Assembly: GCA_910575555.1 (NCBI GenBank)
Contig: CAJTFX010000009.1
Coordinates: 117,594 to 181,593 of the forward strand
From: Lachnospiraceae bacterium
Lineage (GTDB): Bacteria > Bacillota > Clostridia > Lachnospirales > Lachnospiraceae
Length of the DNA: 64,000 nucleotides
Direction of reading: 5' to 3'
Below are positions 45,482 to 56,365 of the stretch, piece after piece. Within the stretch, counting starts at the first letter, position 1. Each line of letters starts with the position of its first letter. Below the pieces are notes generated by a model. That model was not told the origin of the DNA. It was given only the letters and a program-made list of their open reading frames with translations, and searched no databases. Both the position numbers and the translations under genes were made by a program.

Positions 45482-46781
45482 TCTGCATACCTCCTGTTAT
45501 CTGCTCCAGTTCTCCGATAAGATACAAAGACCCTGCACAGAAAAGCTTCTGTCCCGGCTTTTTAACAGCCAGGGCATATTCAAACGCCTGTTTCCTGTCC
45601 TCTATTTCCACAATCATCCCATGGCTGTTTCCGGCAAATTCCCGAAATGCATGGCCCAATGTCCTGCAGTCTGTTCCCCGGGTTCCCGGAACAGTTGTAA
45701 TTACAATTTTCTCCCAGTTTCCTTCCGTCAAAAGCAGCCGGGCGGTATTCATATAATCTTTCTCTTTTACCATGGAAAAAAGCAAAACAGCAGATTCTTT
45801 CGTAATCTGCCTCACCGCTTCCAAAAATCGTTCAATTCCCGACAGATTGTGGGCCCCGTCAAAATACACATCCTGCTGCACTTTCTGCATTCTGCCCTTC
45901 CATCTTACCCCGGCCATACCGGTTCTGACTGCTTTTTCAGAAATCCCTTCTGCCTCTTTCAAGCATTCCAGCGCTTTCAGCGCCACCGCCGCATTTCCGG
46001 CCTGATAAGGCGCCCCGAAAGGAATGGAAAGTTCAGTAACATCATAACCAGAATCATAAGAAAAATCAATCTTTTTTCCTGTGTTTAATAAAATTTTTAT
46101 TTTCTCCGGCCTGACCGGATGCCTGGGACAATGAAGAAAATCCGCCCTTTTTTCAATTACGGATACGGCTTTCGGCACAGAAGCGTCATACACCACCGGA
46201 ACCCCCGGCTTTAAAATTCCCGCCTTTTCCGCTGCGATTTTTTCCAGAGTGTCACCCAGAATTTCCGTATGCTCCAGACTGATGGAAGTAATCACCGTAA
46301 GCAGCGGATGATCCACGATATTTGTGGCGTCCAGCCTTCCTCCCATCCCTGTTTCCAACACGGCATATTCTATCTCATGCTCTGCAAAAATCACCATGCC
46401 AACTGCAAATACATACTCAAAAAAAGTAGGATGGGGCAGTCCCTCCTGCACCATCATAGACGCTGCCGCCTCTGCCTGTTCTGACGCCTGTACAAACTCC
46501 TGTTTTCTGCAGGGCGTTCCATCGATCTGAAACCGCTCCTCAATCTCCACCAGATGGGGAGAAGTAAAAAGACCGGTTTTCTTCCCGGCTGCTTTCAGAA
46601 CACTGGCCAGAAAGGCGCATACGCTGCCCTTTCCGTTGCTTCCCGCCACATGAATAATCTGAAATCTGTTCTGGGGATTGCCCAGTCTCCTTAAGAATTC
46701 CCTGGTGTGATCCAATGTATTTTTACTGGTAAACTTTGGAAGCTCCAGGAGTTCCTTTACCGTTTCTTCATAAGACTTCAT
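45474..46781 (-). CDS. folC: Folylpolyglutamate synthase/dihydrofolate synthase
   Basis: FolC adds glutamate to folates (and to dihydropteroate). The 435-aa protein from ATG 46781 (AGAGGTG site) has the Mur-ligase-type P-loop HVAGSNGKGSVCAFL, TSPHLVEIEERF, the EYAVLETGMGGRLDATN block, SLEHTEILGDTLEKIA, and VYFDGAHNLSG in the C-terminal domain. A longer reading to 46874 has no ribosome site. The enzyme is cytosolic and cofactor-related, with no unusual feature. Confidence 0.93.
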   Translation of the reverse strand: MKSYEETVKELLELPKFTSKNTLDHTREFLRRLGNPQNRFQIIHVAGSNGKGSVCAFLASVLKAAGKKTGLFTSPHLVEIEERFQIDGTPCRKQEFVQASEQAEAAASMMVQEGLPHPTFFEYVFAVGMVIFAEHEIEYAVLETGMGGRLDATNIVDHPLLTVITSISLEHTEILGDTLEKIAAEKAGILKPGVPVVYDASVPKAVSVIEKRADFLHCPRHPVRPEKIKILLNTGKKIDFSYDSGYDVTELSIPFGAPYQAGNAAVALKALECLKEAEGISEKAVRTGMAGVRWKGRMQKVQQDVYFDGAHNLSGIERFLEAVRQITKESAVLLFSMVKEKDYMNTARLLLTEGNWEKIVITTVPGTRGTDCRTLGHAFREFAGNSHGMIVEIEDRKQAFEYALAVKKPGQKLFCAGSLYLIGELEQITGGMQND

Positions 46782-47059
46782 CTGATTGCACCTCTTTATA
46801 CTCCACCCATTATAATATAGCCTATCCATGAAATCCAGATATTTTTTCCATATTTCAAAATTTTCGTGCGACAATTTTCGCAGGCCGCGTCTCTACGCGG
46901 CCTCCTGGCCTATAATATCCGTACCCTCATGCTCTCTACCGACAGATAAAGCAGGTATCCTATACCCTAATACTCTCTGCCGACAGATAAAGCAGCCATC
47001 TCTTTCACGAAATGACTGCTTCAGGCTTATATATATTCTTTTCTCAAACTCAAAAGACA
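46782..47059. other. Gap with a GC hairpin and a 33-bp direct repeat
   Basis: AGGCCGCG (46882-46889) and CGCGGCCT (46896-46903) form an 8-bp hairpin without a T-run. A 33-bp sequence at 46922-46954 recurs at 46963-46995 with three mismatches (period 41). No gene or promoter is evident. Confidence 0.6.
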
Positions 47060-48415
47060 TCAGAGAGAGCACATAATAATCTTATCCATCTGCCTGATGA
47101 ATTCCAAACGGATCTGCTCTTCCTTCACATGCACTTCCAGGTCGTCAATTTCAACCCGGACGCCCGGATAGACATGGCCGTTGACCCGAATGCTTCCGCC
47201 CTTGGCCCGTTCTAACTGATCTTCTAACTTCTCCAGTTCTGCCGTGTCCTCCGCCAGTAATGCGGTATCCCGGATCTTTACCCGCAAAAGATCCGTTCTT
47301 CTGGGATCATTCTTTAAATCCTTCAGGATCTTCAAACCATCCTCAATCTTCTGAAGATTGGCCTTCTCCACTTCAATCTTATTGCGCAGCACGCCGATCC
47401 GCCGTCTGACAGAGGAATCATTGCCGATTCTCACCTGGGTTCTGACTTCTCCGTCGCTGCCTAAAGTATGTACCACAATTCCCTGAATGGCTCCTACTTC
47501 TCCGCCGACAATGCTTGCTTTCTTTCCATCCAGAATAATATTCTCACCGCAGGATACCTGGCAGTTCAGAAATACATCTGCCTGAATGGAACCATTGGCA
47601 TGTACTCTGGTATATTCAAAAAATTTAGCTGAAATATTTCCTCTTGTGGTAATCACTGCTCTGGAGGCTCCCATTACACCGCTTCTTAACACAATGTCCT
47701 TGCCTGCTTCAATCTTAGCGCCTTCCACCACGCCGTCCACGGTAATGGTTCCGGTGGCCTTCACAGACACGCCGCTGCAGATTCCGCCGTGGATGATAAC
47801 ATCTCCCCTGAAATCAATATTTCCTATGGAAAGATCCACATCCCCGCTTACCTCATATACCGGCAGGATTGTGATACGCTCATTGTTCATCTCAATCTTG
47901 CCGTCCATCTGCGAAACATAACTGAGACCGTCTTCCGAACGTTCAAAGCCCTTGCCCCGCAGAGGAACCAGATCTCTTCCCCGCTTGGCCAGTACCGGCC
48001 TGCCCTTCACCGTCATTCCGTCCTCGCCGGGGATTGACTTATGGTATACTGCAATCTCCTGGCCTTCCGTCACAATCTCTACCATCTTAATACTCCAGTA
48101 GTCTACGGAACCGTCCGGGCGCACCTTTGGTTTCTTGCTGAAATTCACATCAAACTTGTACTCATAGTAACCGTTCACTCCGTCCCTGGGAGTATCTCCC
48201 TGGGCAATAAGCACTTCCCGATTGTACATTTTTCTCTCTATTATCTGCGGAATCTTATCTTCCTGAATCCCATGCACCACACCGCTTTTTTGCAATGCTT
48301 CTCTGATATCACTTTCTTCATATGTTTCCAATACGGGATCCGGTAAGTATAGATACGCCTGCATGTTGTCATGACTGACTCTTACCTGCGGTTCATTCTT
48401 CGTTAAAGCTGTCAT
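47060..48415 (-). CDS. FapA/DUF342-domain protein
   Basis: The 451-aa protein has the FapA pattern: an N-terminal domain, KGRPVLAKRGRDLVPLRGKGF, then a right-handed beta-helix of repeating hexad-like turns (GDVDLSIGNIDFRGDVIIHGGICSGVSVKATGTITVDGVVEGAKIEAGKDIVLR), and a C-terminal coiled coil (RRRIGVLRNKIEVEKANLQKIEDGLKILK). Such proteins are linked to flagellar assembly regulation, envelope or spore polymer functions; the role in Clostridia is unclear. It follows valS in the same direction. No flagellar gene is seen nearby. Confidence 0.85.
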   Translation of the reverse strand: MTALTKNEPQVRVSHDNMQAYLYLPDPVLETYEESDIREALQKSGVVHGIQEDKIPQIIERKMYNREVLIAQGDTPRDGVNGYYEYKFDVNFSKKPKVRPDGSVDYWSIKMVEIVTEGQEIAVYHKSIPGEDGMTVKGRPVLAKRGRDLVPLRGKGFERSEDGLSYVSQMDGKIEMNNERITILPVYEVSGDVDLSIGNIDFRGDVIIHGGICSGVSVKATGTITVDGVVEGAKIEAGKDIVLRSGVMGASRAVITTRGNISAKFFEYTRVHANGSIQADVFLNCQVSCGENIILDGKKASIVGGEVGAIQGIVVHTLGSDGEVRTQVRIGNDSSVRRRIGVLRNKIEVEKANLQKIEDGLKILKDLKNDPRRTDLLRVKIRDTALLAEDTAELEKLEDQLERAKGGSIRVNGHVYPGVRVEIDDLEVHVKEEQIRLEFIRQMDKIIMCSL

Positions 48416-48542
48416 TACAGATTCCCCCTTGCCTGGAATTTATAGCGAAATAAAGTTATATATACTATAATAACAATTTTTGCGTCTTATTTCAACATAT
48501 TTATTCAAAATACAGGGATAAATATTTCCCAGGATTTATTCT

Positions 48543-51191
48543 CTATGGCATCTGCGCGAAACGTTCCTGGACCTGCGCCATCATTTTTTCATATTTTTCC
48601 AGTTTTTCCTTTTCTTCCTGCACTTTGGCTTTTGGCGCCTTGCTGATAAATTTCTCATTGGCAAGCATTCCTCTGGAACGGGAAAGTTCTTTGGCAAGCC
48701 GCTCCTTTTCCTTGAGGAGCCGTTCTTTTTCCTTTTCAAAATCCACCAAATCTTCCAGCGGCAGATATACGGCAGCCCCCGGGATAACCACGGAAACAGC
48801 GTCTTTTCCGATTCCGTCCCTGTTCTGCTGCACCTTTATCTCACTGGCGCCGGCCAGGGTGCGGTAAGCCTCCTGCATGGCCTGGAATGTACTGCCCAGA
48901 AACTCCTCCTCTGTTACAATAAATACCTTCGCTTTTTTGCTTGGGGGAACTTCCATTTCTGCCCTTGTGTTGCGGATTCCCTTAACCAGATCTTTTACAT
49001 GCTCCACAGCCTCTTCTGCTTCCGGGAAGTCCCAGTCTTTTCTGTACTCCGGCCACCGGGACAGCATAATTGTCTCCTCTTCTTCCTGAAGGGTGCAGAA
49101 AATTTCCTCTGTAATAAATGGCATATAGGGATGCAGCAATTTTAACGCCTGAATCAGAACAGTCTTAAGCGTCCACATGGCCACCCGGGCGGATTCCGGA
49201 TTTTCTTCTTTCTTAAAGGTTCTCGTCTTGGAGATTTCGATATACCAGTCACAGAATTCATCCCAGATAAAATCATAAACTTTCTGAACAGCAATTCCCA
49301 GTTCAAATTTATCCATATTTTCCGTTACGTCTTTTGCAAGCCGGTTCACCTTTGACAGTATCCAGCGATCCTCCGTTGCCAGTTCCGACAGGGCCGGTTC
49401 TGCCAGAGTTCCCTCCTCCAGATTCATCATAATAAACCGGGACGCATTCCATATTTTATTTGCAAAGTTTCTGGAAGATTCCACCCGCTCCCAATAAAAA
49501 CGCATGTCATTCCCCGGCGCATTTCCGGTAATCAGCGTCAGACGCAGCGCATCTGCGCCGTATTTCTCAATCACCTCCAGGGGATCTATTCCATTTCCCA
49601 GGGATTTGCTCATTTTCCGTCCCTGGGAATCCCGGATCAGCCCGTGGAACAGCACTGTATGGAAAGGCTTCTCTCCCATCTGCTCATAGCCGGAAAAAAT
49701 CATCCGGATCACCCAGAAGAAAATAATGTCATAGCCGGTAACCAACACATCATTGGGGTAGAAATAGTCTAATTCTTCCGTCCGATCCGGCCAGCCCAGA
49801 GTGGAAAAAGGCCAAAGGGCAGAAGAAAACCAGGTATCCAGGGTATCTTCATCCTGCGTCATATGGGTGCAGCCGCATTTGGGGCATGTTCCGGGATTTT
49901 CCTTTGCAACGATCAATTCTTTGCAGTCCCCGCAGTAATAAGCCGGTATCCTGTGTCCCCACCAGAGCTGACGGGAAATGCACCAGTCACGGATATTGTC
50001 AGTCCAGTTAAAATATATTTTCTCCATCCGCTCCGGCAGCAGGGTAACGTTCCCGTTTTTCACTGCCTTTACAGCCGGCTGAATCAATTCGTCCATTTTT
50101 ACAAACCACTGCTGTTTTACCATAGGCTCCACTGTGGCTCTGCAGCGGTCATGGGTTCCCACATTATGGGAATGGGGCACAACTTTTACCAGAAGTCCCT
50201 GCTCTTCCAGTTCCTTCACCATCTGTTTTCTGGCTTCGTAGCGGTCCATTCCCTGATATTTTCCGCCGTTTTTGTTGATAGTGGCATCGTCGTTCAACAC
50301 ATTAATTTCCGGCAGGTTATGGCGTTTGCCCACTTCAAAGTCATTTGGGTCATGGGCCGGGGTAATCTTTACGCAGCCGGTTCCGAATTCCTTATCCACA
50401 TAATGGTCAGCCACCACCGGAATCTCACGTCCCACCAACGGAAGAACCAGGGTTTTGCCTATAATATCCTGATACCGTTCATCCTCAGGATTGACTGCCA
50501 CTGCAGTGTCTCCCAGCAGCGTTTCCGGCCTTGTAGTGGCGATTTCCACGAATCTTCCCGCTTCTCCCTTTACCGGATAATTAATATGCCAGAAAAAGCC
50601 GTCCTGTTCCTCATGCTCCACTTCCGCGTCAGAAATAGAAGTCTTGCACACCGGACACCAGTTTACAATCCGGGAGCCCTTGTAAATCAGGCCCTTTTCA
50701 TATAATTTGATAAACACCTCCTGTACTGCCCTGGAGCATCCCTCGTCCATGGTAAAACGTTCTCTGTCCCAGTCTGCGGAGGAGCCCATTTTCTTTAACT
50801 GCTTTACAATCTTTCCGCCGTATTCTTCCTTCCATTCCCAGACTTTTTCCAAAAAACCTTCCCGGCCCAGGTCTTTCTTGTCAATTCCCTGCGCCTTCAG
50901 CGATTCAATCACCTTTACCTCCGTGGAAATGGACGCGTGATCCGTTCCCGGCTGCCACAGCGCATTGTAGCCCTGCATCCGCTTGTAACGGATTAAAATA
51001 TCCTGCATGGTGTTATCCAGGGCATGGCCCATGTGGAGCTGCCCGGTGATATTGGGCGGGGGCATCACAATGGTAAAAGGTTTTTTGCTTTTATCCACCT
51101 TTGCATGGAAATATTTATTCTCTTCCCAGTTCTGATAGAGCCGGTCTTCGATGGATTTGGGATCATAAGTTTTAGCTAATTCTTTGCTCAT
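48543..51191 (-). CDS. valS: Valyl-tRNA synthetase
   Basis: The 882-aa class Ia synthetase starts at ATG 51191 (AAGGAGA site). It has the HIGH-type motif [14 protein letters not shown], the editing domain ([16 protein letters not shown]), a zinc-binding CxxC/CPKCG insert, KMSKS in [11 protein letters not shown], the anticodon-binding domain and the C-terminal coiled coil arm ([24 protein letters not shown]). It charges tRNA-Val. Expression is controlled by a T-box leader upstream, so uncharged tRNA-Val should raise it. Confidence 0.97.
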   Translation of the reverse strand: MSKELAKTYDPKSIEDRLYQNWEENKYFHAKVDKSKKPFTIVMPPPNITGQLHMGHALDNTMQDILIRYKRMQGYNALWQPGTDHASISTEVKVIESLKAQGIDKKDLGREGFLEKVWEWKEEYGGKIVKQLKKMGSSADWDRERFTMDEGCSRAVQEVFIKLYEKGLIYKGSRIVNWCPVCKTSISDAEVEHEEQDGFFWHINYPVKGEAGRFVEIATTRPETLLGDTAVAVNPEDERYQDIIGKTLVLPLVGREIPVVADHYVDKEFGTGCVKITPAHDPNDFEVGKRHNLPEINVLNDDATINKNGGKYQGMDRYEARKQMVKELEEQGLLVKVVPHSHNVGTHDRCRATVEPMVKQQWFVKMDELIQPAVKAVKNGNVTLLPERMEKIYFNWTDNIRDWCISRQLWWGHRIPAYYCGDCKELIVAKENPGTCPKCGCTHMTQDEDTLDTWFSSALWPFSTLGWPDRTEELDYFYPNDVLVTGYDIIFFWVIRMIFSGYEQMGEKPFHTVLFHGLIRDSQGRKMSKSLGNGIDPLEVIEKYGADALRLTLITGNAPGNDMRFYWERVESSRNFANKIWNASRFIMMNLEEGTLAEPALSELATEDRWILSKVNRLAKDVTENMDKFELGIAVQKVYDFIWDEFCDWYIEISKTRTFKKEENPESARVAMWTLKTVLIQALKLLHPYMPFITEEIFCTLQEEEETIMLSRWPEYRKDWDFPEAEEAVEHVKDLVKGIRNTRAEMEVPPSKKAKVFIVTEEEFLGSTFQAMQEAYRTLAGASEIKVQQNRDGIGKDAVSVVIPGAAVYLPLEDLVDFEKEKERLLKEKERLAKELSRSRGMLANEKFISKAPKAKVQEEKEKLEKYEKMMAQVQERFAQMP

Positions 51192-51208
51192 AATTGTTCT
51201 CCTTTTCC

Positions 51209-51500
51209 AAAAAATAACGCCCTTTACCAATCCGGTAAAGGGCGATTGTACGCGGTACCACCTTTATTCATACTGCAGCGCAGCATATCTCTGTATCCTG
51301 TAACGGGGATGGGCCGGGAAAACTTACTGACGGCAAATGCCGCCCTGTTGGGCTTTCCGGTTCAAAAGCTACCTTCCGCAGACCTTCCTGAAACAGCCTT
51401 TCAGCCAAGGGGCTGTTCTCTCTGACAGGAGCATTCTGCCTACTCCTCTTTCTCACTACCTTTGCCTCACATATTACTCCGCCGGAGCAATAGCTTCTGT
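51209..51500 (-). promoter_or_regulatory. T-box riboswitch of valS
   Basis: The minus-strand leader contains the T-box sequence AAAGGTGGTACCGCG (near 51270-51254) and then a strong terminator: CGCCCTTTACC pairs with GGTAAAGGGCG (51244-51217), followed by TTATTTTTT. The 200 nt upstream fold as a stem I-like region with GGTC and GGTAGC segments that could display a valine specifier codon. Uncharged tRNA-Val should favour the antiterminator. Confidence 0.88.
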
Positions 51501-51502
51501 CC

Positions 51503-51531
51503 ATTGTAAAATCTAACGGCAAAAATGTCAA
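51503..51531 (-). promoter_or_regulatory. Sigma-A promoter of valS
   Basis: On the minus strand TTGACA (51531-51526), 17-bp spacer, TACAAT (51508-51503), directly before the T-box leader. Confidence 0.75.
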
Positions 51532-51568
51532 GTAGCCTGCCGCAATTTTTTGAAAAATCAGCATCGGT

Positions 51569-52213
51569 TCAGTTCAAAAGCTTTATGATATTCTCATAAA
51601 CAAAATTCCTGGCATTTTCACGCTCTATATTGTCAAACACAAACTGATGGGTCAGGTAAAAACCGTATGCTACAAACTGGGACAAAATAGCGCTCCACAC
51701 TTTAAAGGCGTCTTTTTCACAGATCAATCCCTTATCGGCTGCCAGCTGAAGCAGCCGGTCTGTGAGATGCTTTGCCGAACGGCAGTCCTCCTTTCGTTTT
51801 TCCAGTTCATTCAAAAGGCTGCTCCCGGTTATGGTATTATCCCGCATGATCTTTTCCATCAGTACAAAACCATCGTATTTTCTGCAGGTGGCTTCCAACA
51901 TATCCATTCCCTGGAAAATAATTTCCTGAAAACTCTGTCCATTCTCAATCAGTTCAAAAATGATGGAAATATGACGTTCCGTTTCATACTGTATGGCGCC
52001 TACAATCATTTCTTCCTTGGTGGAAAAATATTCATAGGCCGTTCCTTTTCCGATGCCCGCCTGGGCCGTAATCTCAGACACCTTCAGGGTGTCAAGCTCC
52101 CGCCCGGAGGCAAAGAGCTCCAACACCGCCTCATACATGGCCTTTACCTTGGGCGGATATTTCCGCTCCAGCTCCAGGCCGGGATCATTTGTTTTTGTGA
52201 TTTCCTTTTTCAT
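51569..52213 (-). CDS. TetR-family repressor of the RND exporter
   Basis: The 214-aa protein has the N-terminal TetR HTH (LKVSEITAQAGIGKGTAYEYFSTKEEMI, about residues 42-69) and a helical ligand domain. Its ATG overlaps the stop of the RND gene by 1 nt, so it is in the same operon, downstream. A TetR-type dyad sits 27 bp before the RND start, which suggests that this protein represses its own operon until the ligand appears. Confidence 0.88.
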   Translation of the reverse strand: MKKEITKTNDPGLELERKYPPKVKAMYEAVLELFASGRELDTLKVSEITAQAGIGKGTAYEYFSTKEEMIVGAIQYETERHISIIFELIENGQSFQEIIFQGMDMLEATCRKYDGFVLMEKIMRDNTITGSSLLNELEKRKEDCRSAKHLTDRLLQLAADKGLICEKDAFKVWSAILSQFVAYGFYLTHQFVFDNIERENARNFVYENIIKLLN

Positions 52214-55200
52214 TATATCTCTTCCTCTACCATGCTCTTATTGCTGTAGAACAAATCATAGATACAGGGCACCACAATCAGCGTCATCAGCGTACCGTAA
52301 ATCATACCGCCGATGGTTACAATTGCCATAGGCCTTGACATGTCAGATCCCATATCATTTCCAAAGGCCATGGTAACCATAGCCAGGATTGTGGTCATGG
52401 CCGTCATCAGAATGGGCCGCATACGCGTTTTCCCGGCCGTTACAATGGCTTCGCGTTTCTCTGTTCCTTCCCTCCTGAGCTGATTGATATATTCCACCAT
52501 TACGATACCATTGTTTACAATAATTCCCACCAGCATGATAAATCCAATCATAGAAATAATGCTGATTTCATTACCGGTAAAGAACAACGCCAGAAATCCT
52601 CCGGTCAGCGCAAGGGGAATCGTAAATAATATGATAAAGGGCGCTTTTAAGGACTGGAACTGGGCCACCATAATCAGGTAGATAAACGCAATGGCAAGAA
52701 CCAGCATCAGCATCAGCTGCTCCATGGCCTCATTGATGGTTTCATTTTCTCCGGTCATCTCCAGGGAATAGCCCTCCGGCATTTTATAATCCTTTAAAGC
52801 CTGTTCCACATCATTTCCCACCAGACCTACATTGTAACCCTCCGCAATGGCCGCGCTTACCGTGACATAACGCTCCTGGCCGTCACGGCTGATGGAGGTA
52901 AGGCTCTCTAACTCCTCAAACCTTGCAATCTCCGAAACAGAGATTTCCTGCTCCTTACCGTCCTCTTTGTCCGTATAAGTAAAGGTCAGTTTTTTCAGAG
53001 AATCCAGAGAAGCTTCTTTTTGCTCCACACTTTCCAGGTATACCTCATAATCCTTGATATCGGTGGAAATGGTGTCGTCTGAGGTTTCATTTTCCATCTG
53101 CTCATACACCAGCTGATACACCTGGGCCACAGTCATGCCGTATTTGGCCGCTTTTTCTTTGTCTACGGTAATGCGGAATTCTTTCTCTGTCTCTTCCATG
53201 CCGTCCGATACCTCAGCGGTTCCCTCCACCTGTTCCACAATGGCGGAAACATCTTTGGCCAGTTCCTGCAGCTTATCCAAATCACGTCCCCTGATCTGAA
53301 CCGAAATCCCTTCTCCTGCCAGTGCGCCCATATCCATGTTAGAGCTGCTGACGCTGATTTCCCCTTCCATCTCCTGGGTTAACTCTGTAATCTGCTTTGC
53401 AATTTCGTCGTTGGTCAGCTTCTTATCTTCTTTCAGAATAATATAAAGGCTGATGTCATTGCCGCCTCCGCCGCCCATCATGCTTGCCGCGATGCCGCTT
53501 CCGCCTGCCATGGCTCCCACAGAGTCCACATCCTCAATGGTCTGAATCTGCTCCGTCACTTCATCTGCCAGTCTGCAGGCGTCCTCAAATTCCGCTTCCT
53601 CCGGCGGAGTAATTGATACCGACATCTGAGTGCTTTCCATATCCGGCATAAAGGCCGTTCCTTTTGACATGGAAGCCTTTGCGCTGACAACCAGCAGTAC
53701 AATCATTACCAGAAGTACCAGAGGCTTGACATGCAGCAGCTTCTCCAAAACCGCCCCGTATCCTTCCTGAAACCTGTCAAACCAGGGATGTTTCACGTCC
53801 TTTGTTTTTTTTAGCAGCCCCGCGCCCATCATCGGCACAAAGGTCAGCGCAATCAGCAGACTGGCCAGAAGGGAATAGGCAATGGTAAGGCCCATATCCA
53901 CAAAAAGCTGCCGGGTAATTCCCTCGGTAAATACAATCGGCGCAAATACGCAGACGGTTGTCAGCGTAGAGGCTGAGATTGCCCCGCTGACCTGTTTTGC
54001 CCCTTCCACGGCCGCTTTTCTGGCAGACAGTCCCTCGTTTCTCATCCGGTAGACATTTTCAATTACCACAATGGAGTTATCCACCAGCATACCAATGCCA
54101 AGCGCAAGGCCCGACAGGGAAATCATATTCAGTGTCACGCCGCTGAAATACATCAGCACCACTGCAAAAATTACCGAGATGGGAATGGACACTGCAATCA
54201 CCAACGTAGGCCGGATATCCTTTAAAAACAAAAGCAGAATAAAAATCGCAAGGCCCGCGCCGAACACCATGTTATTCACCACGGAATCCACAATCATATC
54301 AATGTAAATTCCCTGATCCATCAAAACAGACACTTCCAGATTCTCGTTATTCTTTTTCAGGCTGTCAAACTTATCATAGATCCGTTTTGCCACGTCTCCG
54401 GTGGAATACCCGGTCTGTTTCTCAATGGACAGCATCACTCCGGGTTTGCCGTTTAATTTGGCATAGGATTCTGCAGAATCGTCCACAACGACAATATCCG
54501 CCACATCTGACATATGTATCACATCCACGCCGTCCATGCCAAGATCCATTAATACCATATCCTTCAATGCGTCTACGCTGTCTACCGCATCCCCCACACG
54601 CACCATATACCGCTCGCCTTCGTCGGTAATATAACCGGCCGGCATGGAAAAGTTCTGGGCGGTCAGCAGGTTTGTCAGAGTTTCCATTGTAAGGATATTA
54701 TTCAGATCTGCAGAGTCATACGCCTCCTCTTTGGTATCTTTAAAGGTTTCCTTGGATTCCTTCAGCTTCTCTTCTCCGCTTGCAAGCTGAGCCGCCGCGC
54801 TTCCCATATCCACAGACCCGGTAATCTGGCTCTGATTCAGCGTAGCCAGGGTATCATTAATAGTAGTCTTTCCCTCTGCCACACTCTGAAGTCCTGCCTC
54901 AATTGCTGCAATTCCTCCATTGATCTGCACAATGCCCTGCTCTGCCTGAGTGATGGACTTGGATATGTAAGACGCCAGTTGTTTGTCAGAAGCATCCGCT
55001 TTCAGCGTGCTTCCCTCCTGGGAAGCCAGTTCGCTCTTAATTGCCGCAAGTCCGTTTTCCACCTGGGCAAGCTGCTCCTGAAGCTGTTCCAATTGCTGAC
55101 GCATCTGCCCCAGACCGTCCTCCAGTTTTCCTTTCTGCTCTTCTAACTGGCTAATCTGGGCCTGAAGCTGCCCCTGCTGCTCTTCTAACTGGCTAATCTG

Positions 55201-56325
55201 AGCCTGAAGCTGCTCTGCCTGGGCCTGAAGCTGGGCCGCCTGCTCCTGCATCTGGGCTGCCTGAGCCTGGGCAATGGCCTGCTGAAGCTGTTCCAGTCCC
55301 TGGCTTGCCTGCTGCAATGCCTGCTGCACCTGGGTAAGACCGTCCCTGGCCTGGGAAAGCCCCTCTTCCAGCTGGCCGGACTGTCCCTCCAGCGTTTTAA
55401 TCTGTTTTTCTAATTCTGCAATGCCTTCTTTCAGCTTCTTCTTGCCGTCTGTCAGGGAAGTCACCTGTTTTTTAAGTTCTTTTAACGATTTCACTCCCTG
55501 TTCCGTGCTGCTCTTTGTCTCTTTAAGCTCTGCCAGCTTATTGTTCAAATCTGTCTCTGTCTGGAACAGTTCGATTTTCTTGTCATTCAGCTGATTCTGG
55601 GCATCGCTGAGCTGATTTGCCATCTCCTGCTTGCCGCTGTCTAACTTATTCTTTCCGCTGCTGATTTCACTTTCCGCTGAACTCATCTCGTCCTCTGCAT
55701 CTGCAAATTTATCATCCAGGGAAGCAGTAATTTTTGCATTAATTGCGTCAATCTTTTCCTGGCTTAAAGTCACCCGTATGGATTCCTTAATCAACCCTGT
55801 ACCGGTAACGGAGGCAACTCCCTCCACACTCTCAATTTCCGGAATCAAATCTTTCTCCGCATAATCGGTGACTGCCAGACTGTCCATTCCATCCACTTCC
55901 ACAGCCGCAATCATAATGGGCATCATGTCCGGATTCAGTTTCATAATGATAGGATTACTCACAGTGTCCGGCCAGTATCCTTTGATCTGATCCAGGCTTT
56001 CCCGGATTTCCACTGTAACAGAATCCATATTTGCAGTCTGTTCAAATTCCAGAACTATCATGGACATATTATTGGAAGAACTGGAACTGATATTTTTAAT
56101 GTTGGAGGTGCTGGCCATTGCCGCCTCCACCGGCTGAGTTACCGCATTCTCCACCTGCTCCGGGCTTGCTCCCGGATAGGAAGTAATCACAATCGCATAA
56201 GGCAGATTGATACTGGGCAGCAGGTCCGTGCTCATTTTACTCAAAGACACCACTCCCAGAATAATCACCAGTACGATTCCCACAACTACTGTATAGGGCT
56301 TTTTCACGCTGAATCTTGACAGCAT
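52213..56325 (-). CDS. RND-superfamily exporter with inserted coiled coil
   Basis: The 1370-aa protein has the RND/AcrB-SwrC layout: first membrane helix (KKPYTVVVGIVLVIILGVVSL), the YPGASPEQVENAVTQPVE porter motif, the multi-helix membrane block with DNSIVVIENVYRMRNEGLSARKAAVEGAKQV, and a second half with an equivalent block ending in MVEYINQLRREG. Homologues are about 1000-1060 aa. The extra 300 residues (about 215-520) form a Gln-rich coiled coil in the first extracytoplasmic loop. It probably exports lipids, peptides or drugs using the proton gradient. No separate adaptor gene is seen. Confidence 0.9.
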   Translation of the reverse strand: MLSRFSVKKPYTVVVGIVLVIILGVVSLSKMSTDLLPSINLPYAIVITSYPGASPEQVENAVTQPVEAAMASTSNIKNISSSSSNNMSMIVLEFEQTANMDSVTVEIRESLDQIKGYWPDTVSNPIIMKLNPDMMPIMIAAVEVDGMDSLAVTDYAEKDLIPEIESVEGVASVTGTGLIKESIRVTLSQEKIDAINAKITASLDDKFADAEDEMSSAESEISSGKNKLDSGKQEMANQLSDAQNQLNDKKIELFQTETDLNNKLAELKETKSSTEQGVKSLKELKKQVTSLTDGKKKLKEGIAELEKQIKTLEGQSGQLEEGLSQARDGLTQVQQALQQASQGLEQLQQAIAQAQAAQMQEQAAQLQAQAEQLQAQISQLEEQQGQLQAQISQLEEQKGKLEDGLGQMRQQLEQLQEQLAQVENGLAAIKSELASQEGSTLKADASDKQLASYISKSITQAEQGIVQINGGIAAIEAGLQSVAEGKTTINDTLATLNQSQITGSVDMGSAAAQLASGEEKLKESKETFKDTKEEAYDSADLNNILTMETLTNLLTAQNFSMPAGYITDEGERYMVRVGDAVDSVDALKDMVLMDLGMDGVDVIHMSDVADIVVVDDSAESYAKLNGKPGVMLSIEKQTGYSTGDVAKRIYDKFDSLKKNNENLEVSVLMDQGIYIDMIVDSVVNNMVFGAGLAIFILLLFLKDIRPTLVIAVSIPISVIFAVVLMYFSGVTLNMISLSGLALGIGMLVDNSIVVIENVYRMRNEGLSARKAAVEGAKQVSGAISASTLTTVCVFAPIVFTEGITRQLFVDMGLTIAYSLLASLLIALTFVPMMGAGLLKKTKDVKHPWFDRFQEGYGAVLEKLLHVKPLVLLVMIVLLVVSAKASMSKGTAFMPDMESTQMSVSITPPEEAEFEDACRLADEVTEQIQTIEDVDSVGAMAGGSGIAASMMGGGGGNDISLYIILKEDKKLTNDEIAKQITELTQEMEGEISVSSSNMDMGALAGEGISVQIRGRDLDKLQELAKDVSAIVEQVEGTAEVSDGMEETEKEFRITVDKEKAAKYGMTVAQVYQLVYEQMENETSDDTISTDIKDYEVYLESVEQKEASLDSLKKLTFTYTDKEDGKEQEISVSEIARFEELESLTSISRDGQERYVTVSAAIAEGYNVGLVGNDVEQALKDYKMPEGYSLEMTGENETINEAMEQLMLMLVLAIAFIYLIMVAQFQSLKAPFIILFTIPLALTGGFLALFFTGNEISIISMIGFIMLVGIIVNNGIVMVEYINQLRREGTEKREAIVTAGKTRMRPILMTAMTTILAMVTMAFGNDMGSDMSRPMAIVTIGGMIYGTLMTLIVVPCIYDLFYSNKSMVEEEI

Positions 56326-56351
56326 TCTCTCATCCTCCTGTTTACTTTCTG

Positions 56352-56365
56352 ACCGACTGGTCGGT
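56352..56365. promoter_or_regulatory. TetR operator upstream of the RND exporter
   Basis: ACCGAC-TG-GTCGGT is a near-perfect dyad of the GACCGACTGGTCGGT type commonly bound by TetR regulators. It lies 27 bp before the RND ATG, where a bound repressor would block transcription. Confidence 0.75.

Noticed and set aside
49863..50705. 280-aa frame on the plus strand
   Set aside because: It is antisense to valS over its full length, and the valS frame is conserved; no family signature or ribosome site.
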